A stretch of DNA of 24,433 nucleotides from DATIJJ01 sp039936115. Its GTDB lineage: Bacteria; Pseudomonadota; Gammaproteobacteria; DSM-16500. Position 1 is the first letter of the stretch, and each line of letters begins with the position of its first letter. The notes beneath the pieces are model-generated. The model saw only the letters and a program-made list of their open reading frames with translations. It was not told the DNA's origin and searched no databases. The DNA is taken from NCBI GenBank assembly GCA_039936115.1, contig JBDTIZ010000239.1, positions 1 to 24,433 of the forward strand, in the 5' to 3' direction. The translations under genes were made by a program, and so were the position numbers. Shown in pieces: positions 6,690-13,529 of this stretch.

Positions 6690-6719
6690 GAGCTAATCAA
6701 GGTGGTGCTTGATTAGCTC
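6690..6719. repeat. Perfect 12-bp stem-loop after the ribbon-helix-helix gene
   Basis: Arms GAGCTAATCAAG (6690-6701) and CTTGATTAGCTC (6708-6719) pair perfectly around the 6-nt loop GTGGTG. It is the strongest hairpin in the window. No T tract follows (TTGGG), so it could be an imperfect terminator for the small upstream gene. It could also be a structural element of the repA leader, for example the antisense-RNA target of a copy-control circuit. Confidence 0.6.
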
Positions 6720-6722
6720 GTT

Positions 6723-6806
6723 GGGAAAAACATTGCGTGTCTCTTCCCGTGTGTAGCGTGACATATTACGCGTGGAAAGTCACTGCCCTAGTAAACTTAG
6801 GAGCAG
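6723..6806 (+). promoter_or_regulatory. Structured leader upstream of repA; hairpin hides the leader-ORF ribosome binding site
   Basis: Three potential stems lie in 84 bases. GGGAA (6723-6727) can pair with TTCCC (6744-6748). GCGTGA (6756-6761) can pair with TTACGC (6766-6771) around CATA, with one G-U pair. CTGCCCTA (6783-6790) can pair with TAGG and GCAG (6798-6801, 6803-6806; one bulged A) around the 7-nt loop GTAAACT. The last stem contains AGGAG, the Shine-Dalgarno of the ORF starting at 6813. This arrangement resembles translation-controlled plasmid replication leaders, although I found no specific match to a known family. Confidence 0.5.
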
Positions 6807-6812
6807 AAAAAG

Positions 6813-6881
6813 ATGAAAAAGATCCATTCAAGAAAGATTATTTTTAATAAAGTCTCTTTGGGCTGGGAATTAGTATGCTAG
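6813..6881 (+). CDS. 22-residue leader peptide translationally coupled to repA
   Basis: Short ORF starting MKKIHSRKI, with a strong Shine-Dalgarno AGGAG (6799-6803) 9 bases before its ATG. Its TAG stop (6879-6881) overlaps the repA start ATG (6875) by 7 bases in another frame. repA has only a weak ribosome binding site of its own (GGGA, 6864-6867). Ribosomes finishing this ORF would therefore be placed to start RepA. This is the logic of Tap/RepB leader peptides in IncFII and IncI-type plasmids, but the peptide itself is not related to those as far as I can see. It is basic and probably works through its translation rather than its sequence. Confidence 0.55.
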   Translation: MKKIHSRKIIFNKVSLGWELVC

Positions 6882-7804
6882 AACTCCCAGCAATACCTAA
6901 GAAATTCATAACAAAAGTCCTAGCTCTTGAAGAGCGAAACAAGCAAGAAGTTCAATTGGCTTTCATGGCTCGCGCACTAGTAATAGCTACTTTGCCGCAT
7001 AGCAAACCGGACGATTTTTACTATGAGCGGCAAAATGGACGTTACACGCTATCTATGACGGCCAATCCTAAATTCGGTTTACCGTATGGCTCAATTGCAC
7101 GCATGTTACTTTCGTGGATAACTACGGAAGCGGTTAGTAAAAAATCACCTGAGATTAATCTTGGTAAATCATTTACTTCATTTTTAAAAAAATTAAAGCT
7201 TCAACATGGTGGTGGAAAGCGGGGAAATACTACGCGTGTTCGTGAGCAAATGAAGCGTCTTTTGACTTGTAAAATTTCTTGCGTTTATGAGGATAAAACC
7301 AAAGGTATTTTTGAAGGTGATCAATTTTGTATTAGTCGTTCATTCAAGTTGTGGTGGAGTCCGATAGAGCCATCCAAAAAAGAATTTTCAGAAAATTCAA
7401 AAATCATTTTATCAGGCGATTTTTTTGATGAATTAATTAAAAACCCAATTCCAATTAATTTTGATTCATTAAATATTTTACGGCAATCGTCATTACAAAT
7501 CGATATCTATGTATGGTTAACATATCGATTTTTTTCCTTGAGAAAAGAAATACTTATTCCATGGAAAAATTTGAAGAAGCAATTCGGTTCAGATTATGCC
7601 GAATATGCCAATGATTCAACACAAAGCACTCGTAATTTTAAAAAGAAGTTTCTGCAAGCGCTTAAAAAAGTATGGCTGGTTTATCCAGCAGCGAATGTGT
7701 GTCCAATTGATAAAGGATTAATGCTTTATCCCAGCGATACTCATGTAAAAACAGTAAAAATAAAATACAATGCGCCTGTGGATAACTTGAGTTATCCACG
7801 ATGA
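6875..7804 (+). CDS. repA: Plasmid replication initiator RepA (RepA_C family)
   Basis: Replication initiator of 309 residues that should bind the iterons just downstream and recruit the host replisome with DnaA. I recognise the plasmid RepA_C type (Pfam PF04796) from the central block FGLPYGSIARMLLSWITTEA (about residues 68-87), followed by SPEINLGKSFTSFLKKL, HGGGKRGNTTRVREQMKRLL (about 109-128) and, near residues 205-235, LNILRQSSLQIDIYVWLTYR and the segment leading to IPWKNLKKQFG. Length is normal and nothing looks damaged. The start ATG overlaps the stop of the leader ORF. The stop TGA (7802-7804) lies inside the first iteron, and an inverted pair of DnaA boxes is embedded in the last codons, so gene and origin overlap. 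Confidence 0.88.
   Translation: MLELPAIPKKFITKVLALEERNKQEVQLAFMARALVIATLPHSKPDDFYYERQNGRYTLSMTANPKFGLPYGSIARMLLSWITTEAVSKKSPEINLGKSFTSFLKKLKLQHGGGKRGNTTRVREQMKRLLTCKISCVYEDKTKGIFEGDQFCISRSFKLWWSPIEPSKKEFSENSKIILSGDFFDELIKNPIPINFDSLNILRQSSLQIDIYVWLTYRFFSLRKEILIPWKNLKKQFGSDYAEYANDSTQSTRNFKKKFLQALKKVWLVYPAANVCPIDKGLMLYPSDTHVKTVKIKYNAPVDNLSYPR
7777..7800. other. Inverted pair of DnaA boxes (part of oriV)
   Basis: TGTGGATAA at 7777-7785 is a perfect DnaA box (TTATCCACA) on the minus strand. TTATCCACG at 7792-7800 is a one-mismatch box on the plus strand. Together they form the inverted repeat GTGGATAAC-TTGA-GTTATCCAC (7778-7799) inside the 3' end of repA. Confidence 0.75.
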
Positions 7805-7868
7805 AATGGTACCGGATTTAATGGTTAGTTCGATGAAACGGTACCGGTTTTGGGATGAAATGGTACCG
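7800..7868 (+). repeat. Three iterons GATGAAAYGGTACCG (part of oriV)
   Basis: Direct repeats at 7800-7814 (GATGAAATGGTACCG), 7832-7846 (GATGAAACGGTACCG) and 7854-7868 (GATGAAATGGTACCG). They differ only in one C/T position. Start-to-start distances are 32 and 22 bp, close to three and two helical turns, so bound RepA would sit on one DNA face. Each iteron contains the palindrome GGTACC. Position directly after repA indicates RepA binding sites. Confidence 0.78.
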
Positions 7869-7912
7869 CTATATAAAGAATACCTATATTAACCTATAAA
7901 AAGAAACCTATA
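7869..7912 (+). other. AT-rich unwinding region with three ACCTATA repeats (part of oriV)
   Basis: An almost purely A/T stretch directly after the iterons with ACCTATA at 7882-7888, 7892-7898 and 7906-7912, ending against a G-rich run (AGGGGGAG, 7915-7922). Repeated AT-rich short motifs next to iterons and DnaA boxes are typical of the DNA-unwinding element of iteron origins. This role is inferred from position and composition. Confidence 0.6.
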
Positions 7913-7929
7913 TCTAGGGGGAGAAAATT

Positions 7930-7938
7930 TGTGGATAA
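7930..7938 (-). other. DnaA box
   Basis: TGTGGATAA is a perfect TTATCCACA on the minus strand. Ten bases (TGTGGATAAC) are identical to the copy at 7777-7786. It closes the origin on the right, 28 bp before the first transfer gene. Confidence 0.7.
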
Positions 7939-7965
7939 CTCAAAAAGAAAGTTGGAATTAAAATT

Positions 7966-8451
7966 ATGAAAATAAAAAACGTCATCCTATTAAGCATATT
8001 CGCTTGCTCCATTGCTTACATAAATTGTGGTTGCGCAACTAATTATGATCAGAGTAATACTACTCAGGTTGGCAGATATCTCACTGTGAAAAACACAGCA
8101 AAACAATCACAACTCAATTTGTTATCACAGACTGTGCAAGTTCATTTTCCTCAAGACGTGCAGACTGTTGGCGAAGCCATGAATTACCTTTTGAAATTCA
8201 GTGGCTATACCTTAGTTGAAGGAAATCAAATGAATCCCGCGTTAAAAATTACTTTATCAAAGCCTCTACCAGTCGTTGATCGAGAGTTTGGTCCTGTGTC
8301 CCTTAAGGATGGATTACTTGTGTTGGCGGGATCCGCATTTTATCTCGCACAGGATCCAATTAATCGTACAGTTGATTGTCGTTTGAAATCTGCTTTTACA
8401 AAAAGCTACTCGTCCAAATCTAACAAAAATTCTGTTTATTTTAAAGGCTAA
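7966..8451 (+). CDS. PilL-like conjugative transfer region protein (TIGR03748 type)
   Basis: Exported protein of 161 residues, first gene of the transfer run. The N-terminus has a hydrophobic signal segment (residues 5-25) followed by CGCATNYD; a lipoprotein site is possible but the lipobox is not canonical. The body, with GRYLTVKNTAKQSQLNLLSQ, VHFPQDVQTVGEAMNYLLKF, SGYTL, then LPVVDREFGPVSLKDGLLVLAG and a final DPINRTVDC, follows the pattern I know from PilL N-terminal domains of PFGI-1/PAPI-type integrative elements, which recall secretin or TcpQ-type periplasmic domains. It probably sits in the periplasm or outer membrane near the transfer pore. The ribosome binding site is weak. The next gene begins 2 bp after its stop. 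Confidence 0.75.
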   Translation: MKIKNVILLSIFACSIAYINCGCATNYDQSNTTQVGRYLTVKNTAKQSQLNLLSQTVQVHFPQDVQTVGEAMNYLLKFSGYTLVEGNQMNPALKITLSKPLPVVDREFGPVSLKDGLLVLAGSAFYLAQDPINRTVDCRLKSAFTKSYSSKSNKNSVYFKG

Positions 8452-8453
8452 TC

Positions 8454-9161
8454 ATGCGAGCAACCATTAACAAACTAACTGATATGAACACAGAACAAAA
8501 TGATGTTCCATTATCATGGAAAGAACAGCGCAAACAGCAATGGAAACTATTGTATGCAAACAAAAAACTTTTACGGAACTTCTTGGTAATTAGCGGCGTA
8601 ATTATAACCAGTGGTTTATTGCTAACAGTCGGGTATTTCGTTAGCAGTAAAGCCCATCAAGCTAACAGCTTACAAAATAAACGCAGCGAATTAATCATCC
8701 GTGACTTAAATGAAATTAATGCGGAGATACAGGAAATATCTCGAAATCCTAAAAACAGTCAACAACAAGCTGCTTTGCAGATGATTGAACAAGATCTTGT
8801 TGGACTACAGCATGTTGCTATTGAGACAGCAAAAAGTTCTGACATCCAAAAAGTATCTAGTCAAATTTCATCGATTAAAGAAGATGTTGATATGCAAATG
8901 AATGATCTCAAACAGGCCGTGTCAGAGAATTTAGGCCACAAAGATTATTTGGAAGCAACTGCGTTGCCATTTCATGTTATTTCAGTAGATGTCATTGCGG
9001 GACAACCTTATGTGTCAGTCAATTACGCTAACCATGTTTCACCACTTGCAGTAAGCGATTTACTAAGTGGATGGAGATTAATTACTGCTGATTATGACTC
9101 AGGTTCTGCTGAATTTGAAAATGAAAAAAAACAATACGTCAAAGTGAACTTGCAAGGATAA
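8454..9161 (+). CDS. Single-span membrane protein with periplasmic coiled coil, function unknown
   Basis: I do not recognise this 235-residue protein by family. It has a short basic cytoplasmic N-terminus (WKEQRKQQWKLLYANKKLLR), one membrane helix at about residues 43-64, and a long region rich in Gln, Asn, Glu and Ile (about 68-160) that looks coiled-coil, containing EINAEIQEISR and later ISSIKEDVDMQMNDLKQAV. A compact C-terminal domain (about 165-235) contains FHVISVDVIAGQPYVSVNYA. The layout resembles pilus-assembly or TraP-type accessory proteins next to pilL genes. It is 2 bp after the PilL-like gene and 4 bp before the PFL_4693-type gene, so it should belong to the transfer machine. AAGG about 7 bases upstream supports ATG 8454; ATG 8484 is an alternative. 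Confidence 0.75.
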   Translation: MRATINKLTDMNTEQNDVPLSWKEQRKQQWKLLYANKKLLRNFLVISGVIITSGLLLTVGYFVSSKAHQANSLQNKRSELIIRDLNEINAEIQEISRNPKNSQQQAALQMIEQDLVGLQHVAIETAKSSDIQKVSSQISSIKEDVDMQMNDLKQAVSENLGHKDYLEATALPFHVISVDVIAGQPYVSVNYANHVSPLAVSDLLSGWRLITADYDSGSAEFENEKKQYVKVNLQG

Positions 9162-9165
9162 TCGT

Positions 9166-9939
9166 ATGAAAAAATTTCATTTATTTTTATTGCTATCAAT
9201 TCTGACAGGATCTGTTCTCGCAGCAGAAAACGATGTCAGCAATACGATGACAAAAAATACGACCACACAAAATACCATTAGCGAATCAGGTATTACGGGT
9301 TCAGCACAAAGCTGGAACCTGACTGAAAAAGAATGGAACCAGTATCTCACTCTTATGAAGGGTGAAAATGGATTGTATTATAGACATTTAACACCACCTA
9401 GTGTGTTGGGCATCAACGCAGAGAACCCAGAAGATCTAAAACATTTTGCCGAAATCCATGCAAAACAGGAACACGCTAAAATTGAACACGAATTACGTTA
9501 CAACATAGCATTTCATGAAGCTGCCAAACGTCTCTATCCTGATGAACCTGTGATTAAGCCATTTGACCTGACACCTTATACGCCCGTTTTAAATCAGGCT
9601 TCAGAAAATAACACCGCATTGAAATCAGGTGATCATCTTGTTTTATTTATCGATATTTCTAAAACACGTCACTTTGACTTATTAAATAAAATCATAGGCC
9701 AGCTTAGTGAACATCATGGTGTGATATTAGATATTTATTGTTTGAATGCAGAAAATGACAATTCAATTCGTGATTGGGCAAAACTCAATGAAGTTCCACT
9801 TGCTCTTGTAGCGGAGAGCCAAATCACTCTTAACAATGAAAAAGGAAAATTTAAAAAAATTACTAGCACGACTCAGTTGCCTTATTTAATGCGCGTGCGA
9901 GAAGGTATATCTCAACCTGTGAATATGGACGTACTTTAA
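9166..9939 (+). CDS. Integrating conjugative element protein, PFL_4693 family (TIGR03759)
   Basis: Periplasmic transfer protein of 257 residues with a clear signal peptide (cleavage expected after VLA, about residue 20). The family signature is the conserved block starting AQSWNLTEKEWNQYLTLMKG, then YYRHLTPPSVLGINAENPED, then HAKQEHAKIEHELRYNIAF ending with RLYPDEPVIKPF. The C-terminal half (about 145-257) looks like a thioredoxin-like fold (HLVLFIDISK, then GVILDIYCLNAEN) but lacks a CxxC motif. Its exact role in MPF_G transfer is not established as far as I know. The stop codon overlaps the next ATG by one base (TAATG). Confidence 0.85.
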   Translation: MKKFHLFLLLSILTGSVLAAENDVSNTMTKNTTTQNTISESGITGSAQSWNLTEKEWNQYLTLMKGENGLYYRHLTPPSVLGINAENPEDLKHFAEIHAKQEHAKIEHELRYNIAFHEAAKRLYPDEPVIKPFDLTPYTPVLNQASENNTALKSGDHLVLFIDISKTRHFDLLNKIIGQLSEHHGVILDIYCLNAENDNSIRDWAKLNEVPLALVAESQITLNNEKGKFKKITSTTQLPYLMRVREGISQPVNMDVL

Positions 9940-10640
9940 TGGAAGATAATAAATCCCAAAAGCATCATGTCGCTAAAAAACGATATACCACGCTATTTGG
10001 TAAACTATTAAATACTATTTTCATGATATTGCTGACCAGCTTGGTTGCATGGTTATTGCTAATTATTTGGTTCAGTCTACACGTCTATTTAACTAACATT
10101 AGCGCTACTAACGCATACATTCAGCAATTGATTCAATATGATTTATCTAAGCTAGTTTCTTACAAGTCAATCAATGATGTAGTTCGATGGTTTAAAAGTA
10201 TTGAAGAAAATAGTCAACAAATTTTTAATTATGTTTTTCAATCTGCGAACAATGCGTTAAATAAAATAAATTCGGCAGAATTATCTGTAAATCATTCGTT
10301 GAGCGAAATAATCATTAACATACTACTTGGTTCCATTGAAATCGTAGTAGCACGTGTCAGTCTGTTTGGGTTAATGGTTCCATTTTTTATCTGTGTGCTA
10401 TTTGTATTAAGTGTGGATGGATTGGTGTTACGTGACAAACGTAAATTTCAAGGTGCGCGTGAGAGCACGTTCTTTTTCCATCGCATCAAACCAATGGCCG
10501 GAAAATTATTTTATCTTGGATTTCTCTTGTATCTCTGCGTTCCACTCAATTTTGCACCGCTGCTTATATTGGTGCCTATTATTTTTGTGATGGGGTGGTT
10601 TACTAATTTGTCACTTAAGAATTTTAAAAAATATGTCTGA
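9939..10640 (+). CDS. Integrating conjugative element membrane protein, PFL_4697 family (TIGR03747)
   Basis: Inner-membrane protein of 233 residues. A basic N-terminal tail is followed by a membrane helix at about 25-50, a soluble loop of about 75 residues, two helices (about 125-165) and two close C-terminal helices (about 195-228). The DGLVLRDKRKFQGARESTFF segment (about 160-179), then HRIKP, is the most family-like part. In related clusters this gene lies between traD and the RAQPRD gene; here it follows the PFL_4693-type gene directly with a 1-base overlap, and traD is elsewhere. Confidence 0.75.
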   Translation: MEDNKSQKHHVAKKRYTTLFGKLLNTIFMILLTSLVAWLLLIIWFSLHVYLTNISATNAYIQQLIQYDLSKLVSYKSINDVVRWFKSIEENSQQIFNYVFQSANNALNKINSAELSVNHSLSEIIINILLGSIEIVVARVSLFGLMVPFFICVLFVLSVDGLVLRDKRKFQGARESTFFFHRIKPMAGKLFYLGFLLYLCVPLNFAPLLILVPIIFVMGWFTNLSLKNFKKYV

Positions 10641-10647
10641 GGAACAC

Positions 10648-11004
10648 ATGAAGAAGAAAGCAATTTTATTGTCTCTGTTGATTACGCTGTTAAGTCTGAG
10701 TGCGAATGCCACTGAAGAACAGGAGCGAATTTATTTAACGCAAATGTTGAACCAATTAAATGCACTCAAGCCATTAATTGTTTCAGCGGCACGAGAACAA
10801 CCCAGAGACAATCGAACCCAGTTTCATTACACCCATTTTCGTGATGCAAATGGAAAAACCCAAAATGGGTTACTGGAAGATATTAACGAAATCGAAAAAG
10901 GCATTCTGGAAAAATTAGACCATACACCAAGTGCACCGCACAGCATTCAACCCATTAAAGGTGATTTTATTGATCACAACAAAGAGAGCAAAACGGCATG
11001 GTAA
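10648..11004 (+). CDS. RAQPRD-family conjugative element protein (TIGR01690)
   Basis: Small secreted protein. I start it at ATG 10648, which has GAGGA (10639-10643) just upstream and gives a clean signal peptide (MKKKAILLSLLITLLSLSANA); the upstream ATG 10633 has no ribosome binding site. The mature part is about 97 residues and carries the family motif as AAREQPRDNRTQFHY, a REQPRD variant of RAQPRD, followed by DINEIEKGILE. Family members are periplasmic and required in some integrative elements, but their biochemical role is unknown to me. It overlaps the following gene by 7 bases. Confidence 0.8.
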   Translation: MKKKAILLSLLITLLSLSANATEEQERIYLTQMLNQLNALKPLIVSAAREQPRDNRTQFHYTHFRDANGKTQNGLLEDINEIEKGILEKLDHTPSAPHSIQPIKGDFIDHNKESKTAW

Positions 11005-11237
11005 CAGCGGTTGAAATGAATGCGTTTTCAGCAGCGGCTGGTGTGTCTCTAAACCAGATCAGCTTGTTGGTACGAACGATTTTAAGTGCCATCTTTTTAT
11101 TATGGGCAGCGTGGAACGTGTATGGGCAACTTCAATTAATGCAAAACAACGCATTAGACATTCATGATTTTCCGATGAGTATTTTGCGTATTTTATTTTT
11201 ATGCGCATTGATGGTGATTGTAGTTTTTGTCAGTTAA
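10998..11237 (+). CDS. Small integrating conjugative element membrane protein, PFL_4701 family (TIGR03758)
   Basis: A 79-residue protein with two membrane helices (about residues 25-45 and 58-78) after an N-terminal segment MNAFSAAAGVSLNQISLLVR that is typical of this family. The aromatic run LLWAAWNVYGQLQ ends the first helix. Position between the RAQPRD gene and the PFL_4702-type gene is the conserved order. Size and topology are compatible with a pilin-like or accessory pilus subunit. An internal ATG at 11016 is an alternative start, but the 7-base overlap with the preceding gene favours 10998. Confidence 0.75.
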   Translation: MVTAVEMNAFSAAAGVSLNQISLLVRTILSAIFLLWAAWNVYGQLQLMQNNALDIHDFPMSILRILFLCALMVIVVFVS

Positions 11238-11246
11238 GGAGAAGCA

Positions 11247-11603
11247 ATGAAAAAAGTAATAACAAAAGTGACAGAGTGTTTTCTGAAGGGGTTTATTTTC
11301 TTATTTTCAATACCAGTATGGGCGAGTTTACCCACACCACCAGAAAGTGATATGGCGAGTGGAAGTAAAGACTGGATCGATGTCGGAGGCAATTTGATTA
11401 ATAAAGTGTTGAGCGTGGCCTGTATTGCAATCGGCGCTGCAATATTAATCGGGGTTGCAGCAGGAATTTTAAAATCCTACCACGTCGCCCATGAAAAAGG
11501 TGATTTAGGTCACTTTTTCAAGATGTTGGTCGTTGGGCTTTTAGCAGCAGCAATTGGCATTGGATTAGTGTATGCGGGTTATCAAATTGTTGGGATTAAA
11601 TAG
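11247..11603 (+). CDS. Integrating conjugative element membrane protein, PFL_4702 family (TIGR03745), candidate pilin
   Basis: A 118-residue protein with a long hydrophobic leader (about residues 12-27, cleavable after WAS) and two hydrophobic helices (about 53-72 and 88-112) separated by a short charged turn (KSYHVAHEKGDLGHFFK). The mature start LPTPPESDMASGSKDWID, an acidic/glycine region before the first helix, fits the family. With a cleavable signal, small size and two helices it has the layout of a conjugative pilin (TraA/VirB2-like), but that is inference. GGAG 6 bases before the ATG is a strong ribosome binding site, suitable for an abundant subunit. Confidence 0.75.
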   Translation: MKKVITKVTECFLKGFIFLFSIPVWASLPTPPESDMASGSKDWIDVGGNLINKVLSVACIAIGAAILIGVAAGILKSYHVAHEKGDLGHFFKMLVVGLLAAAIGIGLVYAGYQIVGIK

Positions 11604-11615
11604 AAGGCCACTCAA

Positions 11616-11954
11616 ATGATACTGCATGAAATAAACCACAAAATGCCTATTTATAAAGATTGCACATTAGGTGAAATGCTTTTTATCGGCGGCATTGTTT
11701 TGATGGCAGAAATCATCTTTTTGTCGATAGTCACCCGCGTTTTGTTTGGCTTTTTTTCGATAGGTGTAGCAATCGCCTTAGCTTCATTTTTTCATATCAC
11801 AAAGTTCTTTTTAAATAAATTACAAAAAGTGAAATACGGTAAGCCTTACGCGTATTACAAGCATTTTGTTGTTAAAACATTATCTGAAAAAGGCTGGATG
11901 CAAGGTAAATACATCACGCGAATTGGTAAATGGTCAGTACGGAGAATGCGATGA
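11616..11954 (+). CDS. TraL-like conjugative transfer region protein (TIGR03750)
   Basis: A 112-residue protein with a membrane hairpin (about residues 20-62) and a basic C-terminal part. The N-terminal KDCTLGEM segment and the C-terminal run with KYGKPYAYYKHFVV, then GWMQGKYITRIGKWSVRR, match the pattern of this small family, which corresponds to TraL of F-type systems in position and topology. It is likely an inner-membrane scaffold component. Its stop TGA overlaps the next ATG (ATGA at 11951). Confidence 0.75.
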   Translation: MILHEINHKMPIYKDCTLGEMLFIGGIVLMAEIIFLSIVTRVLFGFFSIGVAIALASFFHITKFFLNKLQKVKYGKPYAYYKHFVVKTLSEKGWMQGKYITRIGKWSVRRMR

Positions 11955-12601
11955 GCAATAAAAAAATGTTATCAGGCTGGATCAATCATGCCTGGCGAAA
12001 AGAAGATGCTGATGCCAACGTGATTAGGTTACAAAAAAAGTTCATCGGTATCTTGTGCGTAATCAGTTTAGGTTTGTATATCGGCTGGATGCGTGCGCCT
12101 TCTGATTTAACTATTCATATCCCACCTGATATCCAAAATGGAGCAACGATCAAGGTCGGTAATATTCCAACGTCTCTCATTTACAGTTTTGCCTATGAAA
12201 TCTGGCAAGAAATGAATTACTGGCCGCAAGACGGTGAGCTGGATTATCAAAAAAATATTCACACGTATTGGTCTTATCTCACCCCGCAATTCAAAAGTGA
12301 TTTATTAGCAGAATATGAAGATTTAAAAATATCAGGACAAGCACAACGTATCCGTTATTTGCAAGGTATGAATGGTGCAGCATTTGATCCTGTCAATGTG
12401 AAGAAACTGGGTAATGACACATGGGAAGTTGATCTAAAAATGCGAATGACAGAATACAAAAATAATCAGCCGGTCAAAGATGTTGAAATTCTTTATCCAC
12501 TTAAAGTAACGCGTATTAATGTGTCCCCTAAAAATAACCCATATGGGTTGGCGCTCGCGGGATTTGCAGCTGAACCTGTTCGATTGAAGACATATATTTA
12601 A
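11951..12601 (+). CDS. TraE/VirB8-like protein, PFL_4703 family (TIGR03746)
   Basis: Bitopic inner-membrane protein of 216 residues: a cytoplasmic N-terminus, a membrane helix at about residues 30-47, and a periplasmic domain of about 165 residues containing IPTSLIYSFAYEIWQEMNYW, IHTYWSYLTPQFK and VDLKMRMTEYKN. This layout is shared with TraE and VirB8, which connect inner-membrane and core parts of the secretion channel. I chose ATG 11951 because GGAG (11941-11944) lies 6 bases upstream and the ATGA overlap with the previous gene is typical; an upstream in-frame ATG at 11930 lacks a ribosome binding site. Confidence 0.8.
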   Translation: MSNKKMLSGWINHAWRKEDADANVIRLQKKFIGILCVISLGLYIGWMRAPSDLTIHIPPDIQNGATIKVGNIPTSLIYSFAYEIWQEMNYWPQDGELDYQKNIHTYWSYLTPQFKSDLLAEYEDLKISGQAQRIRYLQGMNGAAFDPVNVKKLGNDTWEVDLKMRMTEYKNNQPVKDVEILYPLKVTRINVSPKNNPYGLALAGFAAEPVRLKTYI

Positions 12602-12611
12602 AGGATTGCGA

Positions 12612-13529
12612 ATGAAACAATTACTGATATTTTTCCTGTGTGTGATAACAAGCGCAATGACTTATGCGGATGACTTAAGCAGTTTGACTCTTAGTCCAGC
12701 TGAGATGCAGAAACTTAAAAAATATTTTCCAACGGAAAGTGAAACGTCACACCTTGCCTGGAAAGGGGATCCGGTTACTGTGCAATTACCAGTAGGACAA
12801 GAAAAGAGGGTCGTATTTCCAGCAGCTGTACTGGTCGATGTAAAAGGCGCACTTAATACAGATCAGCTACACATGTTGAATAATGACAAATCAGTTTATT
12901 TAACGGCGGTAAAGCCATTTGAAAAAACCCGCATTTACGTGACGCTGCAAGAAAGCGGCAAAGTCATCTTGGTTGATCTTGTTACAAATGAAAATATCCC
13001 CAATGCCACTCAATATATAGATATCAAGGAAAGCGCTCCTCCTGCTCAAACGAACCAAAGTACGGTGGCAACCACTCAAGCCGTATCTCTTGATGCTACC
13101 GTCGAACAAGTTTCAGAAACAGAATCCAGTACAGATGTATCTTATGTGGATCTGGTACGTTTTGCGTGGCAGCAAGTCTATGCACCCAAACGATTGTTAA
13201 AAGACACACCACACTACGCACGCGTTCCCATGCACACTGAAACATTTATTTCTGATTTAATCTATGGCGACAAAGTGATTGCTCACCCGACAAGTTCATG
13301 GGTCGCTGGCGATCATTATGTCACTGCAATAGCGGTACAAAACAAATATCCTCATGCAACACAAATAGATGTGCGCAGAGATTTGTGCGGAGAGTGGGAG
13401 GCTGCAACGATTTATCCTAGTCCTTTATTAAAGCCACAAGGTAATCATCAGGGTGATTCGGCCACATTGTTATTGGTTTCTCAAAAACCATTTAGTGAAA
13501 CATTAGAGGTTTGTCATGGCAATGCATAA
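12612..13529 (+). CDS. TraK-like protein, PFL_4704 family (TIGR03749)
   Basis: Periplasmic protein of about 305 residues with a signal peptide ending TYA (about residue 19). The N-terminal part, with LSLSPAEMQ-like LTLSPAEMQKL, WKGDPVTVQLPVGQEKRVVF and YLTAVKPFEKTRIYV, resembles TraK/secretin-type beta domains. A Thr/Gln/Ser-rich linker (about 140-175) joins a C-terminal domain starting YVDLVRFAWQQVYAPKRLL. It should be part of the core ring with the PFL_4705 (TraB-like) and lipoprotein (TraV-like) subunits encoded next. ATG 12612 is chosen because AAGGA (12601-12605) is correctly spaced. It overlaps the next gene by 14 bases. Confidence 0.8.
   Translation: MKQLLIFFLCVITSAMTYADDLSSLTLSPAEMQKLKKYFPTESETSHLAWKGDPVTVQLPVGQEKRVVFPAAVLVDVKGALNTDQLHMLNNDKSVYLTAVKPFEKTRIYVTLQESGKVILVDLVTNENIPNATQYIDIKESAPPAQTNQSTVATTQAVSLDATVEQVSETESSTDVSYVDLVRFAWQQVYAPKRLLKDTPHYARVPMHTETFISDLIYGDKVIAHPTSSWVAGDHYVTAIAVQNKYPHATQIDVRRDLCGEWEAATIYPSPLLKPQGNHQGDSATLLLVSQKPFSETLEVCHGNA

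Noticed and set aside
6690..6719. The hairpin arms share ATCAAG...CTTGAT with the operator at 4581-4600, suggesting a second repressor site upstream of repA.
   Set aside because: The spacer is 6 instead of 4 bp and the outer bases differ, so a dimer positioned for the first site would not fit. The shared hexamer may be chance in AT-rich DNA.
10633..10647. Upstream ATG (10633) as the start of the RAQPRD protein.
   Set aside because: It lacks a ribosome binding site and would put four charged or polar residues before a clean signal peptide. ATG 10648 has GAGGA just upstream.
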